Positions 55,603 to 63,818 of a stretch of 64,000 nucleotides of DNA are shown here, in pieces. The DNA lies in the NCBI GenBank assembly GCA_035715725.1, contig DASTKT010000059.1:1-64000 (forward strand), given 5' to 3'. The notes beneath the pieces were generated by a model. The model was not told the origin of the DNA and searched no databases. It saw only the letters and a program-made list of their open reading frames with translations. This DNA comes from JADGGV01 sp035715725. Lineage in GTDB: Bacteria; Gemmatimonadota; Gemmatimonadetes; Longimicrobiales; RSA9. How positions within the stretch are numbered: the first letter of the stretch is position 1; every line of letters begins with the position of its first letter. The translations under genes and the position numbers were made by a program.

Positions 55603-55619
55603 TACGGAGTCCGCCAGAT

Positions 55620-55718
55620 CCGTTGTCGCCTCCGCCTCCGCCTCCGCGCCCGCCTCCGATCCGTTTCTCGGCACGGCGGCGAGGCGGGCGAACCGCCGGA
55701 GGCGGAGGCGGGAACGGA
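55620..55718. repeat. CGGAGG hexamer inverted repeat between convergent genes
   Basis: CCGTTGTCGCCTCCGCCTCC on the left and GGAGGCGGAGGCGGGAACGG on the right pair over about 20 nt around 57 nt of unique sequence. A likely bidirectional terminator between the reductase gene and the membrane protein gene. Same plan as 58757-58888. Confidence 0.6.
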
Positions 55719-55764
55719 CGGAGGGATCTTCCAGATCCGGGATGAGGCCCCGGCCGGCGCCCGC

Positions 55765-56604
55765 TCACGGCGCGGCGGTGACCCGGACCTCCGAGCCGAA
55801 CGAGTTGTAGGCGGCCGAGAGCGCGACGGCGAACAGCGCGGCGCCGACGCCGAGCGCCACGGAGATGAACGGCGGAGCCGTCAGCGCGAGCCGGATCAGC
55901 ACCGTCGCCGCGGCGAAGCCGGAGTTGCGGAAGACCACCTGGTAGCCGGACGTGTAGGCGAGCGAGACCAGGACGATGAGCACGTCGCTGAAGATCAGGA
56001 TCGTGTAGAAGACCTCGAAGAACTCGAAGGTCGACAGCCCGTGGAGGTAGCGCCACACGTCGGCGATGCCGAGGCAGACGAACGCGACGAGCAGCACGAG
56101 CGCGATCGCCTTCTTGGCGGCGATGAAGCCGGCCTGCTCGCGCTCGTCCGCGGTGATCGGCCGGTGGCGCTGGAGCCGGTAGTAGACGCCCAGCACGACG
56201 AAGATGAGGAACGCCCCGACCATGCGCGCCACGACGACCAGGATCGCGCGCGCGCCGTGCACCCAGTCGATCGGCTCGCCGAACGCCGCGAACTCGAGGA
56301 ACGCCTCGCGCAGCAGGATGAGCGAGAGCAGCTCGAACTGCTTCCCCACCGAGTTGGCGACCGACTGCGGCAGCACGAAGACGAGCGCGAGCACCTCCAT
56401 GAACAGGAGCAGCCAGAACGCGACCGCGACCGCCGCGAAGTGGTTCACCGGCACGACGCGCGCGAGGGGCGGCGGCACGAGCCCGCGCCGGTTCAGCTCC
56501 ACGGCCACGAGCGCGCCCACGAAGGCGCCGGAGAGGATGAACCCGAAGGCGCGCCCGGTGATCAGGCGGTTCCACCACCGGTCCAGGGTGTCGTAGACGC
56601 GCAC
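55765..56604 (-). CDS. Unrecognised polytopic membrane protein
   Basis: About 279 aa from a GTG at 56604 (VRVYDTLDRWWNRLITGRAF). At least six hydrophobic helices: FGFILSGAFVGALVAVEL, FAAVAVAFWLLLFMEVLALV, AILVVVARMVGAFLIFVVLG, AIALVLLVAFVCLGIADVW, FFEVFYTILIFSDVLIVLVS and a C-terminal pair. A conserved-looking loop, QSVANSVGKQFELLSLILLREAFLEF, lies between helices 2 and 3. I do not recognise the family. The start is uncertain: in-frame GTG and ATG codons occur as far up as 56862, but the added residues are Arg/Pro/Gly-rich and not membrane-like. Confidence 0.7.
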   Translation of the reverse strand: MRVYDTLDRWWNRLITGRAFGFILSGAFVGALVAVELNRRGLVPPPLARVVPVNHFAAVAVAFWLLLFMEVLALVFVLPQSVANSVGKQFELLSLILLREAFLEFAAFGEPIDWVHGARAILVVVARMVGAFLIFVVLGVYYRLQRHRPITADEREQAGFIAAKKAIALVLLVAFVCLGIADVWRYLHGLSTFEFFEVFYTILIFSDVLIVLVSLAYTSGYQVVFRNSGFAAATVLIRLALTAPPFISVALGVGAALFAVALSAAYNSFGSEVRVTAAP

Positions 56605-56962
56605 GACCGGACGGAGGAGCCGCGGCGGCCGGTGACCCGCGCCGGGCACCGCGCGCCGCTCCACCGGAGGGCCGGGCCTCCGCCCCTCGTCGCCGCCGGT
56701 CTGGCCGGCCGCCTTCACCCCATGCAGATCCACGCTGCGGGCTCGCGCACGCTTCGTTCCTCGCGGCGGCCGGGTCGGCGCGCGGCACGCCGCGGCGAGG
56801 CGGGGGACCACCGCGGCGGCGGGCTCACCGGGATCGGCCCAGTCGGGGCGGGCGCGGTCCATCTGGAGCGCGCGGAACCGCCCCGCCGGGACCGGGTAGG
56901 ACCGCCAGGCCACGGTGAGGTCGCCGTGGCGGCATGACCAGCAGAAATCCGCAGAGACAGAT
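56605..56962. other. Divergent intergenic region
   Basis: 358 nt between the membrane protein and the ABC exporter genes. No repeat family, no firm promoter. It may include the true N-terminus of the minus-strand gene. Confidence 0.35.
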
Positions 56963-58735
56963 ATGGAGCACCCGCGACGAAGCGGGAGTTGGCTCGGGCA
57001 ACTCCGGCGCGCCGCCGCCTTCCTGGAGGGGCAGGGCCGCGCCAGCCTGATCATCCTGGCGCTCGCACTGGTGGGCGCCGGACTGAACGCGCTCGAGCCG
57101 CTCGTCATGATGCGCATCTTCGACGGCATCGGGGCGAGCGGCGGCGCGCACGCCCTCCTGGTCTGGATCGGCGCGCTCCTCGCGATCGCCGTCGTGCGCG
57201 AGATCAGCACGGCGCGCTCGAGCTGGCTCTACTGGCGCCTGCGCCAGGGGCTGCACTACACGCTGCTCGAGGTGATCGTGACGCGGCTCCACGCGCTCCC
57301 GATCTCCTACCACCGCGAGCAGGGCGTGGGCGGCACGATGACGCGGCTCGACCGCGGCATCAACGGCTTCGTCGATGCGCTCACGCAGATCATCTCGGCC
57401 ATCCTCCCGGCCGTCGCCTACCTGGTCATCGCGCTCACGATCATGGTCCGCCTGGACTGGCGGCTCTCGCTCGTCGTGCTCGTCTTCGCGCCGCTCCCGG
57501 CGCTGATCGGCGTGCGCGCCGCCGCCGAGCAGACGGAGCGCGAGCGCTCGCTCCTCGACCGCTGGGTGAAGATCTACTCGCGCTTCAACGAGGTCCTCTC
57601 GGGGATCGTGACGGTGAAGAGCTTCACCATGGAGGAGGCGGAGAAGCGTCGCTTCCTGCGCGCGGTCGACCGCGCGAACCGGGACGTGGTGCGCGGCGTG
57701 CACACGGACACCCGCGTCGCCGCCGCGAAGAACCTGGTCACGGCGCTCGCGCGGCTGGCCGCGGTCGGCGCCGGCGGCTTCCTCGTGATCCGCGGCGAGC
57801 TGACGGTCGGCGCCCTCGTCGCGTTCCTCGGCTACATCGGCGGCCTCTTCGGCCCCGTCCAGGGGCTGACCGGCGTCTACCAGACGCTGCGCAAGGCATC
57901 CGTCTCGCTGGACACGATCTACTCGATCCTGGACGCGCAGGACCTGCTCGGCGACGCGCCGGACGCCATCGAGATCACGGGCGTGGACGGCGCCGTCGAG
58001 TTCGACGCCGTGACCTTCGCCTACCGCGACGGCGAGCCGATCGTCGAGGGGATCGACTTCCGCGTGCTGCCGGGCGAGGTCGTCGCGCTCGTGGGACCGA
58101 GCGGCGCCGGGAAGAGCACGCTCATGGCGCTGCTCCAGCGCCTCTACGACGCGACCGAGGGCGCCGTCCGCATCGACGGCCTCGACGTCCGCGCGGTGAC
58201 CCAGCGCAGCCTGCGCCGGCAGATCGGCGTCGTGCTCCAGGAATCGCTCCTGTTCAACGACACGATCCGCGCCAACATCGCCTACGGCCGGCCGGATGCC
58301 ACGCGCGCGGAGGTCGAGGCCGCGGCGCGCGCGGCCAACGCGCACGACTTCATCACGCGCCTCCCCGACGGCTACGACACGAACGTCGGCGAGCGGGGCG
58401 GCCGGCTCTCCGGCGGCGAGCGGCAGCGCATCGCCATCGCGCGGGCGCTCCTCAAGGACCCGCGCATCCTGATCCTCGACGAGGCGACGTCGGCGCTCGA
58501 CGCCGAGTCGGAGGCGCTCGTGCAGGAGGCGCTCGGCCGCCTGATCGCCGGCCGCACGACGTTCGTGATCGCGCACCGCCTGGCGACCGTCGTCCACGCG
58601 GACCGGATCCTCGTGCTGCGCGACGGCCGCATCGCCGAGGAGGGCACGCACGAGGAGCTCCTCGCCGCGGACGGCTACTACGCCTCGCTCGTCCGGCGCC
58701 AGGTCGAGCCGCTGATGCTCGCCGGCGGGGCCTGA
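56963..58735 (+). CDS. MsbA-like ABC exporter half-transporter
   Basis: A 590-aa fused exporter. Residues 35-330 are the six-helix ABC transmembrane domain (LIILALALVGAGLNALEPLV...), including the coupling helix region FNEVLSGIVTVKSFTMEEAEKRRF. The nucleotide-binding domain has Walker A LVGPSGAGKSTLMALL, Q-loop VVLQESLLFNDTIRANIAYG, signature RLSGGERQRIAIARAL, Walker B ILILDEATSALD and the H-loop FVIAHRLATV. It works as a homodimer, exporting lipids or drugs from the inner leaflet. The ATG at 56963 gives MEHPRRSGSWLGQLRRAAAF; the ribosome binding site is weak. Confidence 0.92.
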   Translation: MEHPRRSGSWLGQLRRAAAFLEGQGRASLIILALALVGAGLNALEPLVMMRIFDGIGASGGAHALLVWIGALLAIAVVREISTARSSWLYWRLRQGLHYTLLEVIVTRLHALPISYHREQGVGGTMTRLDRGINGFVDALTQIISAILPAVAYLVIALTIMVRLDWRLSLVVLVFAPLPALIGVRAAAEQTERERSLLDRWVKIYSRFNEVLSGIVTVKSFTMEEAEKRRFLRAVDRANRDVVRGVHTDTRVAAAKNLVTALARLAAVGAGGFLVIRGELTVGALVAFLGYIGGLFGPVQGLTGVYQTLRKASVSLDTIYSILDAQDLLGDAPDAIEITGVDGAVEFDAVTFAYRDGEPIVEGIDFRVLPGEVVALVGPSGAGKSTLMALLQRLYDATEGAVRIDGLDVRAVTQRSLRRQIGVVLQESLLFNDTIRANIAYGRPDATRAEVEAAARAANAHDFITRLPDGYDTNVGERGGRLSGGERQRIAIARALLKDPRILILDEATSALDAESEALVQEALGRLIAGRTTFVIAHRLATVVHADRILVLRDGRIAEEGTHEELLAADGYYASLVRRQVEPLMLAGGA

Positions 58736-58756
58736 CGTCGATTCCGTCCAGTCCGT

Positions 58757-58888
58757 CCCCGCCTCCGCCTCCGCGCCCGCCTCCGCCTCCGGAAGTTCCC
58801 GCGTTCGCATCCACATCCGCATTCGCATCCGAACCTGATGCATCGCGGCACGCCTCGAGAACGGATCGGAGGCGGAGGCGGAGGCGGG
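58757..58888. repeat. CGGAGG hexamer inverted repeat after the ABC exporter gene
   Basis: CCCCGCCTCCGCCTCCGCGC at the left and CGGAGGCGGAGGCGGAGGCG at the right, reverse complementary, around a segment with ATTCGCATCC-type hexamers (58801-58832). Probably terminates the exporter transcript. Related in plan to 55620-55718. Confidence 0.6.
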
Positions 58889-58993
58889 ATATATCCGACG
58901 GACCCTCCGGACCCGGTCTGAGCGCGCCGCCCGCCCGAGCACGCAGAATGCGACGCGACGGGCCGTGACCACCCCGCTCGGAGTGTCCGGCCC

Positions 58994-60349
58994 ATGTCAC
59001 GCTCGCGCCACGCCTGCCTCGTCTCGCTGCTGCTCGCCGCCGGCGGCGTTCCGGCGTGCTCCGCCCCCGCGCCCGAGCCGCCCCGCCCCGCCATCGCCTC
59101 GCCTGGAAAGCGGCTCGGCTTCTCCGTCCTCGAGGACTACGACAAGGGCGACGACCTGCAGCGCGTCGAGGCGGACTTCCGCATCATCCGCGACCTCGGC
59201 GTCCACACCTGGCGCGGCAGCTTCGGCTGGGACGACTACGAGCCGCGACCGGGCGTCTACGACTTCGACTGGCTGATCCGGTTCGTCCGCGCCGCGGCGA
59301 AGAGCGGCATCGAGCTGCGCCCCTACGTCGGCTACACGCCGGAGTGGGCCGCCGCCCGCGGCGGCGGCGCCGACCACCAGGCGTGGAACGATCCGCCGCG
59401 CGACCCGGCGCGCTGGGAGGCGTTCGTCGCCCACCTGGCGGCCGCGCTGCGCGACGAGCCGAACGTGCGCTCCTACGAGATCTACAACGAGGAGAACGCC
59501 CCGCTCTGGTGGGAGGGCACGCCGGCGCAGTACGCCGCCACGCTCGGCCGCGCCTCCGCCGCGATCCGCCGGGCGGACCCGGACGCGCAGGTCGTCATCG
59601 GCGGCTTCACGTTCCCCGACACGCGCTGGCTCGAGGCCGTCTGCGAGACCGCCGGCCAGGCACACGCCTTCGACATCGCCGCGTTCCACGCCTACCCGGA
59701 GACGTGGACGCCGGATTCCGTCGTCGTCGAGAACTACCTCGACCGCGGCTACCATCACGACTACCTCGGCACGCTCGCCGGCGGCTGCGCGGCCCAGCCG
59801 CTGTGGATCAACGAGGCGGGGTACGCCACCACGCCCGGGCGCACCGAGCGGCAGCAGGCCTCGTGGTGGGCGCGCGCGATCGCGACGTTCGGCGCCGACT
59901 CCGCCGTCCAGCACATCGGCATCTACGAGATCCGCGACCAGCGCCGGAACACGCCGGTCATCGGCAACGAGCCGAACTACTACCTCGGGCTGCTGCGGGA
60001 GGACGGGCGGAAGAAGCTCGCCTACAACACGGTGCGGCTCATGGTCCGGCTGCTCGGCGGCGCGCCGTTCGTCGTGCGCGACGCCGAGACGAAGGTCGAG
60101 GCCGAGCCGCCCGACCGCGACATCTACCACCACCTCTTCGACCGCGCGGACGGCACGCAGGTGCTCGTGATCTGGACCCGGGACGCGCCGGCCGTGGCGC
60201 GCGTCGACCTGCCCCGCCGCGGCGCGCGCGCCACGTCCTACACGCTGGCGGGCACGGCCGGCGCCTACCCGCTCGTGCGCGGCCGGCGCCTCGAGCGCCT
60301 GCGGCTCGAGCCCGGCGACGTGCGCATCCTCGAGATCACGAGGGAGTGA
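58994..60349 (+). CDS. Clan GH-A glycoside hydrolase lipoprotein (GH39/GH5-like)
   Basis: A 451-aa exported protein with a lipoprotein-type signal (LVSLLLAAGGVPAC, Cys22). The TIM barrel (about 40-350) shows clan A hallmarks: VHTWRGSFGWDDYEP, the acid/base Glu166 in YEIYNEENAP after strand 4, FHAYPETW, and the nucleophile Glu274 in LWINEAGYA at strand 7. A beta-sandwich of about 90 residues closes the chain. Closest in layout to GH39 xylosidase-type or GH5-like enzymes; substrate undetermined. Surface-anchored polysaccharide degradation fits the other secreted hydrolases of the window. Confidence 0.83.
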   Translation: MSRSRHACLVSLLLAAGGVPACSAPAPEPPRPAIASPGKRLGFSVLEDYDKGDDLQRVEADFRIIRDLGVHTWRGSFGWDDYEPRPGVYDFDWLIRFVRAAAKSGIELRPYVGYTPEWAAARGGGADHQAWNDPPRDPARWEAFVAHLAAALRDEPNVRSYEIYNEENAPLWWEGTPAQYAATLGRASAAIRRADPDAQVVIGGFTFPDTRWLEAVCETAGQAHAFDIAAFHAYPETWTPDSVVVENYLDRGYHHDYLGTLAGGCAAQPLWINEAGYATTPGRTERQQASWWARAIATFGADSAVQHIGIYEIRDQRRNTPVIGNEPNYYLGLLREDGRKKLAYNTVRLMVRLLGGAPFVVRDAETKVEAEPPDRDIYHHLFDRADGTQVLVIWTRDAPAVARVDLPRRGARATSYTLAGTAGAYPLVRGRRLERLRLEPGDVRILEITRE

Positions 60350-60420
60350 GCCCGAATCCGGTCATCGCCGTTTCGGTCCCGGTCCCGGCAAACCGTTGTG
60401 GTTGGTCAACTGCGGGTGCT

Positions 60421-60480
60421 GGATGCCGAGGCGCTCCTGGTGTCCCGGGAGCGGGAGCGGGAGCGTAAGCGAGAGCCGGG
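60421..60480 (+). repeat. GGGAGC hexamer repeat copy
   Basis: GGATGCCGAGGCGCTCCTGG followed by TGTCCCGGGAGCGGGAGCGG and GAGCGTAAGCGAGAGCC. Nearly the same as the reverse complement of 22047-22100. It opens the 814-nt gene-free stretch 60350-61163, which also holds GGGCACGGG-type runs (about 60560-60640) and the TGGCGGATT array. Confidence 0.65.
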
Positions 60481-60690
60481 ACTGCATCGGGCACGGGTCG
60501 GGGGCGCGGCTCGGGAAGTGCCCTGGGCAGGGGGTGCGGGTCAGGGGGCGCGCTCCGCGGGCGCGCGCGAGGCACGGGCCCGCGCACGGGCACGGGAAGG
60601 GGCATGGGCACGGGCATGCGCACAGGAATGGGCATGGCCCAACCGGCGCGGCGGATGCCGTAGCGCTCGATCCGCGCGTCGTTCGCGCGC

Positions 60691-60866
60691 TCAACCCGCC
60701 ACGCGCGCGCGGCCAACGCGCGATTGGCGGATTGTGTTCGGCTGGCGCCGCGAATCCGCCACGCGTGCGTCCGCCGCGAGCGCCGCTGGCGGATCGTGTT
60801 CGTATACCGCGCCCAACCCGCCACCCGCCTCGCGTGCCCCCGGCGCGTGGCGGATTCGGTGCGCCG
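60691..60866. repeat. Second array of TGGCGGATT motifs in alternating orientation
   Basis: Six units: CAACCCGCCACGCG, GATTGGCGGATTGTGTTCGG, GCGAATCCGCCACGCGTG, CGCTGGCGGATCGTGTTCG, CCCAACCCGCCACCCGC and GCGTGGCGGATTCGGTGCG. Orientation alternates strictly, so each pair can fold into a hairpin. The last unit is nearly identical to one at about 25448 in the first array (GCGTGGCGGGTTCGGTGCG). Confidence 0.75.
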
Positions 60867-61163
60867 GACGGCGGACGGCGCACGAGCGCACGAGCGGCAT
60901 TCTGCTCCGCCCGGCCGATCCGTTCTCGGTCCCGGTCCCGAGCCGTTCGATGGGGACCGGAACCGGGATCGGGGCCGAGAACGGATCAACGGCGGAGAGT
61001 ACGAGCCCGCGGTGGCGCCCGGCCGCGCGATTCCGTACGTTCGCCCTCGGGCGCAGGCGCGCGCCGCTGCGCCGGCGCGGACCGATTTCCGCGCAAAAGT
61101 GTATGGGAGAGTAGGGAGTTTTCTGCGCGCCAGAATCCTGTAACCCGCCACCCGGAGGCCATC

Positions 61164-61691
61164 ATCGCTGCGACGACGATACCCCGCATCCGCGTCAACG
61201 AACGTATCCGCTTCTCCCCCGTCCGCCTCGTCGACCCCGACGGCCAACAGCTCGGAATCGTGCCCGTGGAGGAGGCCCGCCAGGCCGCCCTCGACCGGGG
61301 TCTCGACCTCGTCGAGGTCGCGCCCACCGCGCGCCCGCCCGTCTGCCGCATCATGGACTACGGCAAGTTCCGCTACGAGCAGCAGAAGCGGGACCGCGAG
61401 GCCCGGCGCCGCCAGCACACGGTCGACATCAAGCAGGTGCAGTTCCGGCCGAAGACGGACGACCACGACTTCGACTTCAAGATCCGCAACGCGCGCCGCT
61501 TCCTCGCCGCCGGCAAGAAGGTGCGGGCGACGGTCCGCTTCCGGCGCGGCGAGCTGCGCCGCCCGGAGCTGGGCGTGCGCGTGCTCGACCACGTCGCGGA
61601 GGCCCTCGAGGAGGTGGCCCGCGTCGAGAGTCGCAGCGACTCGCTCGAGTCGCGTCAGCTCGTGATGATGCTGGCGCCGAAGGCGGCCTGA
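61164..61691 (+). CDS. infC: Translation initiation factor IF-3, probable AUC start
   Basis: IF-3 binds the 30S subunit and rejects wrong start codons. The 175-aa protein matches the family throughout: RVNERIRFSPVRLVDPDGQQLGIVP, APTARPPVCRIMDYGKFRYE, the linker, KQVQFRPKTDDHDFDFKIRNARRFL and RRPELGVRVLDHVAE. There is no ATG, GTG or TTG in a usable position. GGAGG (61154-61158) stands 5 nt before an ATC codon at 61164, which I take as the start. Non-canonical starts on infC are known from other bacteria and allow IF-3 to repress its own translation. The usual partners rpmI and rplT do not follow. Confidence 0.92.
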   Translation: MAATTIPRIRVNERIRFSPVRLVDPDGQQLGIVPVEEARQAALDRGLDLVEVAPTARPPVCRIMDYGKFRYEQQKRDREARRRQHTVDIKQVQFRPKTDDHDFDFKIRNARRFLAAGKKVRATVRFRRGELRRPELGVRVLDHVAEALEEVARVESRSDSLESRQLVMMLAPKAA

Positions 61692-61723
61692 CCGCCGACA
61701 CACCCGAAGGAAGGACCGGACCG

Positions 61724-62830
61724 GTGGACCTGCTGTTCTACGGCAGCTCGCTACGGGACTGGGCGGCCGCCGCGGCCAGCGCGGCGGCGCTCTACCTCGT
61801 GCTCGTCGGCGCGCGCCGGGTGCTCGCGTCGCGGCTCGCCCGCTTCGCCGAGCGCACGACGAACCACGTCGACGACCTCGCCGTCGAGGTCGTCCGCCGC
61901 ACGCGCACGTTCTTCCTCGGCGCCGTCGCCGTCTACGCCGGGGCGACGTGGCTCGCGCTGCCGCCGGCACCCGAGCGGATCCTGAAGGCCGCCGTCATCC
62001 TGGCGGCCGTGCTCCAGGCCGCGATCTGGGGGAACGGCGTCATCGCCCACGTCGTGCAGCGCCAGACCGCCCGCACGCCCGAGGAGAACGCCGCCAGCGC
62101 CACCACCATGAACGCGCTCGGCGTCCTCGCCCGCGCGCTCCTCTGGGCGATCCTCGCGCTCCTCGCGCTCGACAACCTCGGCGTCGACATCACCGCGCTC
62201 GTCGCCGGCCTCGGCGTCGGCGGCGTCGCCGTCGCGCTCGCCGTGCAGAACATCCTCGGCGACCTCTTCGCCTCCCTCTCCATCGTCCTCGACAAGCCGT
62301 TCGTCATCGGCGACTTCATCGTCGTCGACGACTTCGCCGGCACCGTCGAGCACGTCGGGCTGAAGACGACGCGCATCCGCTCCCTCTCCGGCGAGCAGCT
62401 CGTCTTCTCCAACGCCGACCTGCTCAAGAGCCGCGTCCGCAACTTCAACCGGATGCAGGAGCGGCGAGTGGTCTTCGGCTTCGGCGTCGCCTACGAGACG
62501 CCGCCGGCCACGGTGGCCGCGATCCCCGGCATGGTGCGCGAGATCGTCGAAGCGCAGGCCGACGTCCGCTTCGACCGCGCCCACTTCAAGGGGTACGGCG
62601 CCTCCTCGCTCGACTTCGAGGTCGTCTACTACACGCTCGATCCCGACTACAACCGCTACATGGACACGCAGCAGGCGATCAACCTCGAGCTGCTGCGCCG
62701 CTGCGCCGCCGCCGGCATCGAGTTCGCCTACCCGACGCGCACGCTGTACGTGCGCGCGGCCGCGGCGGGCGCCGCGCCCGCGACCGATGCTCCGACGCCA
62801 GGCATCGTCCGGGCGGCGCCGGCGCCGTGA
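61724..62830 (+). CDS. MscS-family small-conductance mechanosensitive channel
   Basis: A 368-aa membrane protein. Four N-terminal helices (to about 170), the pore-lining helix TALVAGLGVGGVAVALAVQNILGDLFASLSIVLDKPF with the Gly/Ala packing pattern of TM3, then the MscS beta-domain (GDFIVVDDFAGTVEHVGLKTTRIRSLSGEQLVFSN) and a C-terminal alpha-beta domain. It opens under osmotic downshock to release solutes. GTG start preceded by GAAGGAAGGA; it lies 32 nt after infC and may share its transcript. Confidence 0.9.
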   Translation: MDLLFYGSSLRDWAAAAASAAALYLVLVGARRVLASRLARFAERTTNHVDDLAVEVVRRTRTFFLGAVAVYAGATWLALPPAPERILKAAVILAAVLQAAIWGNGVIAHVVQRQTARTPEENAASATTMNALGVLARALLWAILALLALDNLGVDITALVAGLGVGGVAVALAVQNILGDLFASLSIVLDKPFVIGDFIVVDDFAGTVEHVGLKTTRIRSLSGEQLVFSNADLLKSRVRNFNRMQERRVVFGFGVAYETPPATVAAIPGMVREIVEAQADVRFDRAHFKGYGASSLDFEVVYYTLDPDYNRYMDTQQAINLELLRRCAAAGIEFAYPTRTLYVRAAAAGAAPATDAPTPGIVRAAPAP

Positions 62831-62948
62831 TCGCCATCCTCCTTGCCGTCCGGTCCGCCCAACCCTAGCCTTTGCCGATCACCCGGACATCGTTGCGACA
62901 CCCCCTGCTCGCGGCGCTGCGGGCTCACCCCCCAGCGGGAGACGCATC

Positions 62949-63503
62949 ATGCCTACCCAGATGAGCATCGACACCGACGTCTACCTCTTCCTCGCCGACG
63001 TCGGCGTGTACCACGACGACGTCGTGATCTCCGCGCACGGCGGCTACCAGGCGAAGAACACGCCCGAGTTCGCCGTGCCGACGCAGGGCAGCTTCGAGGG
63101 CCTCTACTTCTACGTGCCGCACGGCTCGCTGCAGACCGATTTCGGCCTCGGCGGCTTCGCGGGCCAGGAGCGCGCCGCGGTCGAGCACCTCGAGCCCGGC
63201 CGCAAGTGCTTCGACTACGAGCTCTCGAAGTACCAGGGGCGCCACAACAAGGCGGGCGAGACCTACGACACGATCATGCGCGACATGGCCGCCGCCTCCG
63301 AGGCGCTCACGAAGTACAACACCGGCCTGGCCAAGGCGCCGAAGGTCTACGCCGCGAAGACGCGCCCGCGGCAGTTCGACGTGGTGACGATCCGCAACCG
63401 CTTCCGCTCCGGCGACGTGCAGCTCGGCGACCTGGTGACCCGCCTCCTGAACCAGCACGACTACAAGCGCATCCACTGCTACTTCTGCCGCGGCGCGATG
63501 TGA
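62949..63503 (+). CDS. Small protein with SAHGGY and C-terminal FCRG motifs (possible Stv-like domain)
   Basis: A 184-aa soluble protein with no signal peptide. Near the N-terminus is DVVISAHGGYQAKNTPEFAVP (His30), followed by FEGLYFYVPHGSLQTDFGLGG, and the chain ends KRIHCYFCRGAM (Cys177, Cys180). The HGG near the start plus a strand ending in CR at the C-terminus is reminiscent of caspase-hemoglobinase-like folds and of the Stv domain found in bacterial toxin and adhesin-like proteins; I recall this resemblance but cannot confirm it. GGGAGA stands 7 nt before the ATG. No immunity or secretion gene adjoins it. Confidence 0.6.
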   Translation: MPTQMSIDTDVYLFLADVGVYHDDVVISAHGGYQAKNTPEFAVPTQGSFEGLYFYVPHGSLQTDFGLGGFAGQERAAVEHLEPGRKCFDYELSKYQGRHNKAGETYDTIMRDMAAASEALTKYNTGLAKAPKVYAAKTRPRQFDVVTIRNRFRSGDVQLGDLVTRLLNQHDYKRIHCYFCRGAM

Positions 63504-63818
63504 TGCGGGATCCGGCCCGGATCCCCCTCCGCGGTCGGGGTCGCATCGGCAGTCGCAGTCGCAGTCGAACATGACGCCCGGCGGACCGGCCTGCCGTACG
63601 CTGGGTCGCTGGGCAGCGGCGAGCCGCCGGGCGAAGCGTATCGTTCGGCGTGTCGAATTCGTCCTGGCTGGATCGACGTATATGTAGAGCCCGGGTACGG
63701 CCGGTCGGGGGATCGGTCCGGCGCCCGGGTCTCCGCTGGCGACACACCCGCCGGCGCGAGCGCTTCCTCAACCCACGACCGGCCCGCCGGCCGGAACGCA
63801 CCCGACGCCGAGGACCCC
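63504..63818. other. Intergenic region with short hexamer run
   Basis: 315 nt. GCAGTCGCAGTCGCAGTC (about 63550-63567) is another short hexamer repeat of the kind that ends the inverted-repeat elements, here without a partner. TATATG at about 63678-63683 may be a -10 box for the next gene. No gene. Confidence 0.4.
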
